64,000 bases of DNA from Aphrocallistes beatrix (GCA_963281255.1 OY725504.1:2542001-2606000); one strand, 5' to 3'; counted from the first letter of the stretch, positions 11,315 to 21,681 are shown. The notes: generated from the letters alone by a model not told the origin. Numbers and translations are program-made.

Positions 11315-11820
11315 CTTACTATTAAAACTGGATTAATATACTATATACTATATACTATCTGTAACGAATTGATTGAAGAAACTGCCAGGCACAGAAAGCT
11401 GATTTTTGGCATGCGGAGTCTTGGCTATGGCTCCACTAAGTTCTGAGCTCATACGAAAATGTCGACTCATCATGGAATTATGACGTAATTGTAATCTTTT
11501 TTATAATTAGAAATTTCAGTTTTTCGACCACAACTCAGCAATTTAGTGTGATAGAAGGCTAAAATTTTAATATAATATGTATATTAATATAAATAATTGT
11601 AATAAAACTTTCAATAAAAATGATCACTCATCACTCTGTTATGACCTCATCATTACACATCATAAATTGAAAGAAATTGTGATTTTTCGAGTGATATCAA
11701 TTATAACAGTAAGACAGACGTGTTTAGAGATGTTATCTACCTCATTATTAATAAATGTGAGCCTAGGCAGTCACAATGTCCGCCAGCCGCGCGCAGCACA
11801 AGCAAGCGAAGCGCGCTTGT
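11315..11820 (+). mobile_element. Helitron-like repeat (family H) copy 3, near full length
   Basis: Canonical order is visible: 5' TCCTTACTATTAAAACTGGA, TA tract, CTGTAACGAATTGATTGAAG, central A+T-rich body, then the GC-rich 3' part ending AAGCGAAGCGCGCTTG followed by T. Flanks are A and T. Both CRE-like boxes are mutated in this copy (TGACGTAA, TGACCTCA). Non-autonomous: no Rep or helicase coding. Confidence 0.75.
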
Positions 11821-11845
11821 ATATATATAATCTATATCTCTGCAA

Positions 11846-11925
11846 TGAATTGATTGAAAAAATTGCCATGCATAGAAAGTAAATTTTTGGAATGTGGGAG
11901 CCATTTGGCTATGGTTTCGCTTGTT
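11846..11925 (+). mobile_element. Family H copy 4, 5' fragment
   Basis: CTGCAATGAATTGATTGAAA... to TTTGGCTATGG repeats the start of the family H body directly after copy 3. Truncated; 11926-12190 shows nothing further. Confidence 0.6.
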
Positions 11926-12190
11926 CATTTATTTAAAATCGATGTATAGATTTGATTCATCCCGAGATTCCTAACAATATAAGACTTCTAACTTTATACT
12001 TACATAATCATGATAGAAAGATCTACAAGCTCTCCAACTAGTTCTGTATGAATCAATAGTTTCTCCTATCTCAATATATAAGATGCCCCTTGCTCTTCAG
12101 TTATTCAGATGCTCTGAAAAAATAGCATTTGTTGATAGAGTACTTTACGTTGCAGAGGGACTTAATCGGATGTCGTCAACCTTGGCTGAT

Positions 12191-12300
12191 CCATAGCCTA
12201 CTCTATATAAGGCCTAACAATTTTTTAAAATTCGTACCAGGGATGCACTAGTAGTTGGGACTTAATAATGAACCACAACATTTTGTAGTTTTGTTGGACA
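12191..12300 (+). mobile_element. P-superfamily 5' terminus (CATAGCCTACTC)
   Basis: CATAGCCTACTCTATATAAG followed by GCCT, then ACCAGGGATGCACTAG, matches the TIRs of the foldback MITEs at 28375 and 59848. It lies about 200 bp upstream of the THAP start codon, tying that TIR to a P-type coding region. The CANRG start fits P elements. Confidence 0.7.
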
Positions 12301-12393
12301 AACCATTAGGATTAGATATCGTCTCTCTACCTTCTATTGACAGAAGAATTTTATTCAACTCGAAGTCTCAACAAACTGCTGCTTTTTCTCAGA

Positions 12394-13175
12394 ATGCCTA
12401 ACAGTTGTTCAGCACCCAGATGCAAGAGTAATTATTGCATTCAAACTTTCAAGATGCCTGATAAGCCACCTGAGTTGAGACATGCTTGGATACGAGCTCT
12501 CCACAGAGAAGATATTGGACATTTCAATACAGTGCATATGTGCTTGAAGTATTTTCACGAGAAAGGATGTATTGTCTACTCACAGAGTTCCAACGGTGAC
12601 GGAACCTTTACAGAAATTCCTCGGGCCAGGTCGATTCTCAGGGATGGTACCATTCCTAGTTTACTACCCGGTTGCCCATCTTACTATTCCTCCTCTAATT
12701 CTAAGAGGACTCGCCTATCATTCGACGCAAAAGAGAGATCATAAGCCAGGCTATACATCTTAGCTTACAGTCTGAGGAAGAAGAGAGAGAAAAGTTTAAA
12801 GTCAGAACGATACAGGATCTGAAAGATAAGTTAAATTTCATTTCTACAAGTAGACCTATTAATTGGGCTGTTTGGAATCCCGGTGACCATTGTGTCAACT
12901 TTGTCCATACTGAAATCATTAATTATACCGTTTCTCCCAGCATGTATATAACTATTGACTACAGTTTAAACACAGCTGCTTTTGTTTATGGCAAAAATAT
13001 TTCATTGTCACTTCACAGCATAAATGATATTCGACAGGCTGAATCAGTTTTGTCAGAAATTGCTCTTATATTTACTCATAATGACAGCGATTCCAAGCGT
13101 TCATTCCACTTAATCCGAGCTAAAGAGCATATCCAAGAACTAATTAATGATCTGTCATTAGCTACTAATTGTTGA
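12394..13175 (+). pseudogene. P-element-like transposase, THAP domain and following region (frameshifted)
   Basis: The ATG at 12394 opens a THAP zinc-finger (DNA-binding) domain: MPNSCSAPRCKSN, a WIRALHRED helix, then MCLKYF. Zinc ligands C5, C10 and C50 are present, but the fourth, normally His in C-x2-H, is Tyr53, so the finger may be dead. The frame from 12337 closes at 12744; a one-base shift near 12700 continues it in another frame to 13175. That part has an acidic coiled-coil-like stretch (LQSEEEEREKFKV) and INWAVWNPGDHCVNFVHTEI. THAP at the N-terminus is the layout of P-element and THAP9 transposases. Segments after 13175 and the upstream CATAG terminus support a P element rather than a host THAP gene. 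Confidence 0.75.
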
Positions 13176-15047
13176 TGAAGGTACACGTACGAAGTGTCCC
13201 GATCTAGGTCGACTGCAATTTATTTTGTGTCAACTTGAGAATTGTTTATTCCCAAAACAAGACGTAGTAGATATAATTTAAATACGCAAATTATTGCGTT
13301 AAAAACTAATCTAATTTTACCTTCTTGCTATAACTACCACCAGAGTTTAGATTTTATATTTCTCTTCTACATTACCACACTTTAGAAAACTTTATTCTTC
13401 ATTTGGCAACGAAAACGAATTCACTACTTATTTTACTCAGGCTTCCTCCCGCTTTTCTCATGAACAAAAGAATGCAATAATTCAAATGAATGAAATACAT
13501 ATAATAAGGGTGGTAGGTTTTTGCTTAAAATCTAACCCCAGAAGATCCGACAAAAACTTTTTTTTTCTTGTATCGTCTGTTTACTACCGTGTGGATAAAT
13601 ACCTAGCGACAGAATGTTCCCAATCATTAGATCTTGCATTATAGATATTGAAAATTTCGGGTAGCGGGTGTAAGTTATCTCTACGCACAATTACCCTTTA
13701 AATGTGAATATTTTCAAACTTTTTTCTCCGTATGGTAAGTTAGAAACACAAGTTCCACATCCATATGATGAAGAGAGGAGACTATTCCTTACTTTTGACT
13801 TCGTAAATATACTTAAAAGTATTCGAAATAACTGGCTTAATCAGAAAATTCTTAGAAAATGTTCCAATTCCCAGACTTAGACAATTTTAAGCTTGATTCT
13901 TGTATTTTCCGCTTACACTTTGTTCAGCATCCTTTGAGGATGTACAACTTCTTTATAATTCTGAGCGACCGAGAGTTTGGCTAAATCAGCTCCTCATTTG
14001 ACGGTAAAAGCATGCTATTATTCAAGCATTTTGAGTCAAAATGTGTAATTAGTTTTGAGGGTTATCAACGAATTGACATGTGCTACATTAAAAATACAGA
14101 ACAAAGAACGTAATCATTAATTCCAAAATTGTATATCAGAGTTTGCGAGTATTCTTTTTAATATCTGGAAAATTTTTAATGTAAATACACCTTATATAGA
14201 CTTATGCTTAAACGATGGTTTATGTTGACCTTTGACTCATAATGACGATCGCTTTGCTTATCTAACTAAAATTATCTTCTGGTTGGATGCTTGGCTGGCT
14301 TTGCCTACTAAAGTTGGGAAATTAAGCAAACAGACTTTTACTAGCTTTAGATATGCATGAATTGCTTTCAGGGATTACTAACTATCTAACAACATGTTGT
14401 GGCTTTTATTCCTTATAGACTTCATTTTTACAGAAAGACCATTTAGAACATCACTTTATAGAATGATGTCTGAATCTAATTATCATATTTCCTATCTCCA
14501 AATTTTTGAGACTGAACGCCGGATTAATGTTTCTAGTATCATAAGTATGTTTTCAATCCACCATCTATCTAGCCAACAATCCAGTCACTCTTTTATCAAG
14601 TCATTTTCCTCTACAAGCGTTAATAGCAATGGTCAGTTCTGCTTGGAGCCATTCCCGATCTATCAACCATACATTGTAGTAGTCAGGTTATCCAATATTT
14701 AGCCTTTTCCTCTATTCCACACATCAGAACCTTAAACGATCTCAAACCTGTGATATTTGTATTAAAATCGTAACAATAGATAAGACATTACTCATTGATG
14801 GACTTTCTCCATCCGATTTTAAACTTTTAGAGTTACCTGACCGCAGTTCTCTTAAATATCCTTCAGACCCTGTCCTTGAATCTATGCTTACTCTATGAAG
14901 TTATTTTCTGCTATTGAAAGTGATAATCAGTTAATGGAATTGCTTGTTGATAGGAATATCTTGGTTGAACTTTATATCATTTACATAGAAAATCGTTGTG
15001 ATTCTGCTCATGTCTGGATATCTAGTTGTCTAGGTGTATACGTGTAG
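13176..15047 (+). pseudogene. P-element-like transposase, catalytic and C-terminal remains
   Basis: Continues the THAP gene through many stops. Recognisable blocks are LPHFRKLYSSFGNENEFTTY near 13370-13430, SHEQKNAIIQMNEIHI near 13457-13500 (equivalent to the catalytic DEI-type motif, with Asp now Asn), MMSESNYHISYLQIFETERR at about 14463-14522, LLIDGLSPSDFKLLELPDRS near 14790-14850 and YPSDPVLESMLTLWKLFSAI near 14857-14920. The MSESNYHISY motif also occurs (as MPGCNYNISVC) in the minus-strand fragment at 36.1-36.6 kb. No matching 3' TIR was found. The element is inactive. Confidence 0.7.
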
Positions 15048-15545
15048 TGTTCTTAAATCGAATATTCTACGAAAACTTGTTTTTGTTCCGGCCAACTACT
15101 TCGTTGCGAACAAGGTTAAGAATTATAACTCCTTACTAATTACTAGAACTTGTGAGAAACGTAAATTGAAGATATTCAACCATTGATTTTGAATGTTTCA
15201 AGTACTTTAATTTCTATACATAATAGGCAATCAATGTTTTTTATTATCTCTATTTTAAAATATTATTTAGTTCTACTTTTATTTTTCTGTCTTTATTAGG
15301 TTACGACAGTCTATGAAGATTAATATTTCAACTCTCTAACTCTATATTGTATTATTGTCAGTGTTCTTGTAACTGTCTTTTGTATGTACAAGGGTTGTCC
15401 CATAATTCTTAGGACTGTTGAATATGGAAGTTTCAATTTACTATACTGCTATAGTCTTAGTGCTAATTCTATAACTAGAATGTATTATGCTACTATAGGC
15501 ATATCGAATTCTACTAGATTGAAGTGACTTCTAAATAATTCTTGA
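15048..15545. other. No recognised feature
   Basis: AT-rich sequence between the P-type relic and the tandem array; possibly the decayed 3' non-coding part of the P element. No TIR or coding signal seen. Confidence 0.4.
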
Positions 15546-15689
15546 TTAAGTGCTACCGGGACATATAAGGTGCTGCTAGCACATCTTAGGCACTATTGGT
15601 ACATGTAAGATGCTACTGGAACATATAAGGTGCTACTGGGACATCTTAAGTGCTACCGGGAGATATAAGGTGGTACTGGGACATCTTAA
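15546..15689 (+). repeat. Tandem array of GCTACTGGGACATCTTAAG units, left part
   Basis: Degenerate units of roughly 20-23 bp alternating GGGACATCTTAAG and GGGACATATAAGG. Its right part resumes at 21072 after the family A insertion, which used the TTAA of one unit. An open frame here (15610-15822) merely reads the repeats and is not a gene. Confidence 0.85.
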
Positions 15690-15859
15690 GGATACCGCCC
15701 TCGAAAAACATCGCAAAACATTAAAAAAAATTGTGGAATTTTTTATTGTCAATTCCATCGGATTATTGAGTAGTCTACCATCTAATCGTACTTGTTGGAC
15801 GGTATTTATTTTGATATTCTAGAACTGGGCACCTAAAGCTCTGGGGACTTATTCTCAGA

Positions 15860-16190
15860 TCGACTTAAACTTAAACTTAACTTAAACTTAACTTAAACTT
15901 AACTTAAACTAAGTAATTACTTAGTTTTCATTAAGTTTTCTTGACTATACTTATACTTAAATCCATACTTAGTTTTTTGGTGGAAACTAAGTAAAAACTA
16001 AGTAAATACTTAGTTTTTGCGTCGAACTTAAGAACTACTAAGTATTTACTTAGTTTTTATTAAGTTTTTTTGACTATACTTATACTTAAATTCATACTTA
16101 GTTTTTTGTTGGAAACTAAGTAAATACTTAGTTTTTGCGTCGAACTTAAGAACTGCTAAGTATTTACTTAGTTTCTACGTCAAAATGATG
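15860..16190. repeat. Harbinger left subterminal repeat block
   Basis: Starts with reiterated CTTAAACTTAA, then many AAACTAAGTA / TACTTAGTTT motifs in both orientations and a duplicated TTTGCGTCGAACTTAAGAAC block of about 130-140 bp. Such reiterated subterminal motifs are plausible binding sites for the transposase or the Myb-like protein; binding is inference. Confidence 0.8.
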
Positions 16191-16210
16191 ACAAGATAAA
16201 TCAAATTGGA

Positions 16211-16218
16211 TATAAATA
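16211..16218 (+). promoter_or_regulatory. Candidate TATA box for Harbinger transposase
   Basis: TATAAATA lies 59 bp before the transposase ATG at 16277, a suitable distance for a start site near 16240. Assignment rests on sequence and spacing only. Confidence 0.5.
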
Positions 16219-16276
16219 GTTCGTAGAATTAAACTAAGATTATCAATTCGAATCAATAACTTGTATTTCTTCCGAT

Positions 16277-17326
16277 ATGGCATTTGCTCTGTTCCTACTT
16301 GAAGTCAATACAGACAATAGTTTGGCAAATCAAAGGGTATTTAGAGATCGGTTAAATCCCATCGACTCATACAACGATGTTGAATTCATCAACCGTTACA
16401 GGATTACCCGTAGCATATTCATTCAACTCCATGAAAAAATTGCAGGATATTTTCTCAAACCAAGAATATGTAGTTCACATCCGATTCCAAGTATAACCCA
16501 ATTTGCTGTTGCATTACAGTTTCTGGCGACAGGTTCTTTCCAAACAGTGATTGCAACTTCACATGGCGTCTCTCAATCTTCAGTGTCAAGGTGTATTGCA
16601 GCTGTAACTGATGCTCTCTGTTCAATTGCCAAGGACTATATAAAATTTCCAAACCTCCATGAACAATCCCAAGTTCAGCAATCTTTTTTAGAGAAATGCG
16701 GATTCCCTTTGGTCATAGGATGTATTGATGGTTCACATGTATCAATAGTTGCACCATCGAATAATGAAGAAGTATATGTGAATCGGAAAAATGAACACTC
16801 CATAAACATCCAAGCCATTTGTGATAGTAATTTGAAATTTATGGATGTTGTCGCGAAATGGCCTGGCAGTACTCATGATGCTTTTATCTGGAGACAGTCA
16901 GGCATCAATCAAGGAATTACCAGCGGGGATATTCCGACTGTGCGTGGATGGTTCCTCGGTGACAGTGGGTATCCTTTACGACCCAATTTATTGACACCCA
17001 TCCAAAATCCGAATACGCCGGGAGAAAGAAGATACAACCGTTCTTTTCTGAAGTCGCGTAAAACAATTGAGTGCGCATTCGGTTTATGGAAGAGCCGTTG
17101 GAGGTCAATGCACAGAACGGGAGGTACACTTTGTTATGCACCGGAGAGGGTTTGCAGACTCGTTATTGCCACCATGGTGCTGCATAACATTTGTATCGAG
17201 CATGGATTGCAGTGGGAATCAGAATTTGATGTTGGTGGAGAGGAGGATGAAGAAACTATATTTCATCATTCTACCACTAGTGGCACTGCTGTTCGCCAAT
17301 CTGTAATTGATCAGTATTTTAATTAA
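16277..17326 (+). CDS. Harbinger (HARBI1-like) DDE transposase, 349 aa, intact
   Basis: This is the nuclease that cuts and joins Harbinger transposon ends. Residues 1-130 hold the N-terminal region with a helix-turn-helix-like segment (SHGVSQSSVSRCI, about 95-107). The DDE superfamily endonuclease core follows: D151 in GCIDGSHVSI, the family-typical PGSTHDAF (196-203), D229 in WFLGDSGYPL, and E265 in KTIECAFGLWKSRWR. The C-terminal LHNICIEHG is also typical. The length is usual for HARBI1-type proteins, with no stop or frameshift. The first ATG is used: a TATA-like box lies 59 bp upstream. It should act together with the Myb/SANT-like protein encoded convergently at 17464-18303. It is inside an insertion of family A, so it is mobile-element DNA, not a domesticated host HARBI1. 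Confidence 0.93.
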   Translation: MAFALFLLEVNTDNSLANQRVFRDRLNPIDSYNDVEFINRYRITRSIFIQLHEKIAGYFLKPRICSSHPIPSITQFAVALQFLATGSFQTVIATSHGVSQSSVSRCIAAVTDALCSIAKDYIKFPNLHEQSQVQQSFLEKCGFPLVIGCIDGSHVSIVAPSNNEEVYVNRKNEHSINIQAICDSNLKFMDVVAKWPGSTHDAFIWRQSGINQGITSGDIPTVRGWFLGDSGYPLRPNLLTPIQNPNTPGERRYNRSFLKSRKTIECAFGLWKSRWRSMHRTGGTLCYAPERVCRLVIATMVLHNICIEHGLQWESEFDVGGEEDEETIFHHSTTSGTAVRQSVIDQYFN

Positions 17327-17463
17327 TTACTCTTATGATATGTGAGACTATAAGCACAGAGATACAACTAGATATTTATCACAAATATGCTTAATTATAT
17401 TGACAGTTATTCCAATCTCTAATTCTTGTACTAAGTTTCTAATACAGGCAACGTATAGGCAAA

Positions 17464-18303
17464 CTAATCCTTTTCCTGCTGCTGGTAGAAAGGAGGTAGT
17501 GTTGGAAAATATTGTTGCTGTTGGTATCCCTGTGGTAGATGAGTTGAAGGAGGTAGATGAGGCAATGGATTAGGAGGTTGCATTCCGGAAGAGATCATAT
17601 TTGACATCAAGTTTATTAGTTTATTCTGATTGGAAATCAACAACTCCAATTTACCAACCATTAGTCCTGTGCTAGATGTCATATTTTCCGCTATTACCTC
17701 AAGTTTGGAATCTATTCTCTTCAGAATCTCGACTTTTTGTCTTTCATTCTCCAGAATGCCTTCCTTGAAAGGATCAGTCACTGGGATTTCATTCAATTTC
17801 CTCTTCCTTGCAGGTGGCTTCATTGCAATCTCAATCTCTGAACCTGATTGTGACCCAAGATCCTGTAATGTTCCTGCTGGACTAATAGCCATATCAAGAT
17901 CGCTCAAAGGACTGTTAGTTCCCATTGAAAGGTCTATCCCAGCTTCGATTCCTTCAAAGATTTCCTTTCCCTTGATAGACCTTATCTTTGTTTCCAGCTC
18001 CGTCAGCTCAGCTTCAGCAGGTCCACCTCCTGTTTTCCTCATGGATGCCAGTTTGTCGCTGATAATTGGTTTGTATTTAACCAGAATGTTACACCATTTT
18101 TTGGAAACATCCTCTTTGGTTCGTAGTGTCCCATGCTCTTGCGAAATTGAATTAGCAATTTGTTCCCAGATACAGTTCTTCTCATCAAACGTTAGAGTTG
18201 AACTAAATGCGCCAAACAGTTTTGGTTTATTTTCCAAGACCAAATCAACTAGGGTGGTGATTTCAGAGTTGGAAAAATTCTTTGCTCGAGTTTTAATGGA
18301 CAT
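17464..18303 (-). CDS. Harbinger Myb/SANT-like DNA-binding protein, 279 aa, intact
   Basis: The partner protein of Harbinger elements, thought to bind transposon ends and bring the transposase to DNA in the nucleus. N-terminal residues about 6-75 form the trihelix/Myb-like domain (NFSNSEITTLVDLVLENKP ... WEQIANSIS ... VSKKWCNILVKYK). It is followed by the family hallmark KTGGGPAEAELTELETKI (about 90-107). A short basic stretch ARKRKLNEIP (about 165-174) could be a nuclear signal, then a helical segment (ENERQKVEILKRIDSKLEVI). The tail is Pro/Gln-rich. It starts at the only sensible ATG, after TATAAAA on the minus strand. The overlapping + strand frame (17630-18325) is a shadow. NADP1/NAIF1-like proteins are the known vertebrate counterparts. 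Confidence 0.88.
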   Translation of the reverse strand: MSIKTRAKNFSNSEITTLVDLVLENKPKLFGAFSSTLTFDEKNCIWEQIANSISQEHGTLRTKEDVSKKWCNILVKYKPIISDKLASMRKTGGGPAEAELTELETKIRSIKGKEIFEGIEAGIDLSMGTNSPLSDLDMAISPAGTLQDLGSQSGSEIEIAMKPPARKRKLNEIPVTDPFKEGILENERQKVEILKRIDSKLEVIAENMTSSTGLMVGKLELLISNQNKLINLMSNMISSGMQPPNPLPHLPPSTHLPQGYQQQQYFPTLPPFYQQQEKD

Positions 18304-18350
18304 TGGTGGAGATCTTGTAGTTTGAAATTATTCTCCATACTTTCTCTGTG

Positions 18351-18357
18351 TTTTATA
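18351..18357 (-). promoter_or_regulatory. Candidate TATA box for the Myb/SANT-like gene
   Basis: TATAAAA on the minus strand, about 48 bp before the ATG at 18303. The spacing mirrors that of the transposase promoter at the other side of the element. Confidence 0.45.
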
Positions 18358-18363
18358 CTCAAT

Positions 18364-18840
18364 TTTTCATTAATTTGTAATAATAATATTGGTTATTACA
18401 TCAAAGCACTACTATGTCAGTTATTATTCAGCAGCTTCATGTTTACGTAAGATATTGAGTGATGAAGACATTCTTATCCGGTGTAAATCAAATCAATGTC
18501 TTAAAACCATACAACATTAATGGTGACTACAACAAATAAATAGAGTTCTAATTGCGATAAAATTGGATCGTATTGTGTTCTTAGTAATAGTTAATATTAT
18601 ACCACAATTTTCTATTAATTTGTAATAATAATATTGGTTATTACATCAAAGCACTACTATGTCAGTTATGATTCAGTAGCTGTTTACGTAAGATATTGAG
18701 TGATGAAGACATTCTTAATGCGGTGTAAATCAAATCAATGTCGTAAAACCATACTACATTAATGGTGACTACAACAAATAACTAGAGCTCTAATTGCGAT
18801 AAAATTGGATCGTATTGTCTTGCCAATAATTAATATTACA
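18364..18840. repeat. Direct duplication, about 245-bp period, inside Harbinger
   Basis: TTAATTTGTAATAATAATAT at about 18369 recurs at about 18614 and similarity continues to GATAAAATTGGATCGTATTG. Two nearly identical copies lie upstream of the Myb-like gene. A small deletion (AGCTTCATG region) and point changes separate them. Confidence 0.85.
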
Positions 18841-18929
18841 TTTATTTTCACAAATTCCCCTTTTGCAAGGATGTAAAATAATACTTTCTTCATAAAATTG
18901 TGAGTTAAGTCACCTTCGAAGTCGACTTA

Positions 18930-19275
18930 AAAAATAAATAAATTTAAGTTAAAAACTAAGTATAGACTAAGTAAATACTAAGTATTCCACCAAAACTAAG
19001 TAAAAACTAAGTAAAAACTAAGTATTTACTTAGTTTTGCTCTGTGAATACCAACTTAGTTTTTGCTAAGTTAACCGTACGAATACTTAGTTTCTACTTAG
19101 TTTTTACTTAGTTTTTGATTGAAAACTAAGTAAAAACTAAGTATTTACTTAGTTTTGCTCTGTGAATACCAACTTAGTTTTAGCTGTCTAAGAGGATAAA
19201 ATACTTAGTTTATACTTAGTTTTCAATCAAAAACTAAGTTTTTACTTAGTTTAAGTTAAGTTTAAGTTTAAGTCG
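18930..19275. repeat. Harbinger right subterminal repeat block
   Basis: Counterpart of 15860-16190: dense AAACTAAGTA / TACTTAGTTT motifs, a duplicated TTACTTAGTTTTGCTCTGTG block of about 120 bp, and terminal TTAAGTTTAAG repeats. Confidence 0.8.
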
Positions 19276-21071
19276 ATCTGAGAATAAGGGCCCAGGCGTA
19301 CTAAAAATCGGAAAGTTATTCGTAATTTTGCGGCGCATTCATCAATTATTTTCTAACTTATCTGATATTTTTTCAATTATACGAACCTCAAAATGGTTTT
19401 GGCCCCTTTAAATATTATAAAACAGATGAATTTAGAAAAAGAGGCACCTGAAATCCAATCAAAAATATCTTTATGAGGGACTTCATTTCTAAAATGCTCG
19501 GGAAATGGCCGTTGTGATATTAGCTATTGTGTATAGAAAAAAATTCTGAACATTTTAAAAAAAAGTTTGTTCAGATCGGACCATTAGTTCGTAAGTTATA
19601 GTATATTGTAGGTAAAGTTCGGACATCAAACCACTCTATGGCCCCCAAAGTGCTCGATGTCAATGCTTAAAAACTATTGAAGATATATAATCTATAATAA
19701 TCTTAAATGAAAGGATATATATGATAATATATAGGTTCCTCAAACATCTCTTTGTCAAAAAGTAAATATTTCTTGACTAATCATCGTTTTTGTTGTAATA
19801 CAAATTCTATGGAGAACTTTGAATATATTAGAAAATGGTGAATCTTGTCATGAAATAAGTTCCCAAAAGTAGCTATTATACTCAAAAAACTATGCAGTAG
19901 TCACTAGCAATGTATACAGAAACTTTGAAGCACCCAACATGATTATTTTGGAAGTTCAAAGCATTTATCTCCAAATTTCGGTCAAAGCCCCCCCATTTAT
20001 GGTCCAAAAACATATTCCTCCATATCTCGGGAAATATACACCAAAATTCTTAGCTCTCAATTCCTAATATACTTTTCAAGACGGTATATATCTGATTCTT
20101 AAATAATAAATGTACTACATGGAATGGAATGCTAAGTTTCAAATTTTTATCACGTGATGACGTAGCATTTTTCGAAAATCCTAACTTGAAAACTAAAAGT
20201 CGTAGACTCTCGCTCTAACTTCCCAATATACTTTTTGGTAGCTCTTTATTCATTCTAAACCGATGAATTATACATTGTACTGCTAGGAATATGATTTACA
20301 TTCCCTAATTGGTTCAAAATATTCGGGGTTAGGGGCCTCAAGGTAATTTGTGAATTTTCAGTATAATTTTGCTATTTTCACCAAAATCTGTTGGAATACA
20401 TCTAATTAATTAGTATACACGCGATTAAATGTCCATGGATGCTTTTATTTTTCGTTAATAGCTCATTTTACATCGTTCTTACCATCAAAACTTCAAATCC
20501 CTATATCTCGGGACTTTAAAATTCCAAAATTGACCGTCTTTCAAAAATTTTAACTCAAAATTGCTTGGAGATAGAGGTTTGAAAATTTCAGGAGTTGTTC
20601 CATATCATTAGGCGATGAGCGTAGGACCACTCAATTTTTGATATTTTATAAATTTGTGATTTTATTGCTGATTTGCAAAGAAAATCGGACTTTTTTCGCC
20701 CTTTTTTGGCCCTTTTTATTCGGACACCGACAAAATTTACAATTTTTAAAATTTTAACTTTCTTTTGGTCCTATGAAGTGGCAAATATGATAGACTATCT
20801 ATGAATAAATTTTCGAAGCATTTGATCCAAACATGTGCTTTAAAAAAATCACAGAGTGCAGGAGGGCTTACCATTAAGATGTGCTAGGGAAAAACGGAAA
20901 AAACCGACTTTGAGACGCTGTAATTCAAAAACTAGAAATGTGAACCAAAAACTGTTTGGCATGTCTCAATATTTTTTAATTGCACTACCTGCCCACGCTT
21001 AACATCTTATATATCTCTATTCTTGATATATGCTGTAAGCCAAACCTATGGATTTTTCACGGGCGGTATCC

Positions 21072-21634
21072 TTAAGCACTAGTGGAACACGTAAGATGCT
21101 ACTGGGACATCTTAAGCATTAGCGGACACGTAAGATGCCACTGGGACATTTTAAGCTTTAGTGAAATACGTAAGGAGCTACCGGGACATATAAGGTACTA
21201 CTGGGACAGCATAAGTGCTATCGGGTCACGTAAGAAGCTACCAGGACATCTTAAGGGCTACCGGGACCGATATGATTCTGATGTGACAATTTATGTTCAA
21301 ACGGGAAATATAAATCTTAGTGGGATATCTTACATGTCAGTGGGACATCTTAGGCACTAGTGGAACACGTAAGATGCTACTGGGAGCTACCAGGACATCT
21401 CAAGTTCTACCGGGACAGATATGATTCTGATGAGACATTTTATGTGTAGCTGGAAGCACTAGCGGGACACGTATGATGCCACTGGGACATCTTAAGCACT
21501 AGTGGGACAAATATGATTCTAATGAGACAATTTATCTGCAACCAGGAAATATTACATGTTAGTGGGAGATCTTACGTGCAGTTTGAAACATAAATGCTAT
21601 CGGGAAACGTACGATGCTACTGCGACATCTTATT
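21072..21634 (+). repeat. Tandem array of GGGACATCTTAAG-type units, right part
   Basis: Continues the array of 15546-15689 with longer higher-order groupings (ACTAGTGGAACACGTAAGATG, CTACTGGGACATCTTAAG, CTACCGGGAC-ATATGATTCTGATG). The open frame 21082-21360 follows repeat phase and is not a gene. Confidence 0.85.
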
Positions 21635-21681
21635 ATGAATTTTTCTTCGTATTCTTTCCTTATATTTGAGGTATTAAAATT

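Larger units (their letters stand above)
15842..19294. mobile_element. PIF/Harbinger DNA transposon, apparently complete
   Basis: TIRs: GGGGACTTATTCTCAGATCG at the left, complement of GGGCCCTTATTCTCAGATCG at the right, both continuing into CTTAAACTTAAAC repeats. It carries the two usual Harbinger proteins, transposase on + and Myb/SANT-like on -, facing each other with 137 bp between. Both frames are intact, unlike every other TE gene here. A 3-bp duplication is not evident when compared with the empty paralog, perhaps because the paralogs have diverged. Confidence 0.9.
15690..21071 (+). mobile_element. TTAA-flanked repeat family A, copy 2, split by a Harbinger transposon
   Basis: Left end GGATACCGCCC at 15690 and right end GGGCGGTATCC at 21071, flanked by TTAA (15686-15689, 21072-21075) belonging to the surrounding tandem array. 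Subtracting the Harbinger element (15842-19294) leaves about 1.93 kb, the same as copy 4 at 43108-45035. Copy 4 reads through the insertion point (AAAGCTCAGTCGAACTAAAA). Confidence 0.9.

Noticed and set aside
17630..18325. 231-codon frame on the + strand
   Set aside because: It is the antisense shadow of the Myb/SANT-like gene, which has recognisable domains.
21082..21360. Open frame in the GGGACAT array (also 15610-15822)
   Set aside because: The peptide only mirrors the tandem repeat; no family motif and composition fixed by the unit.
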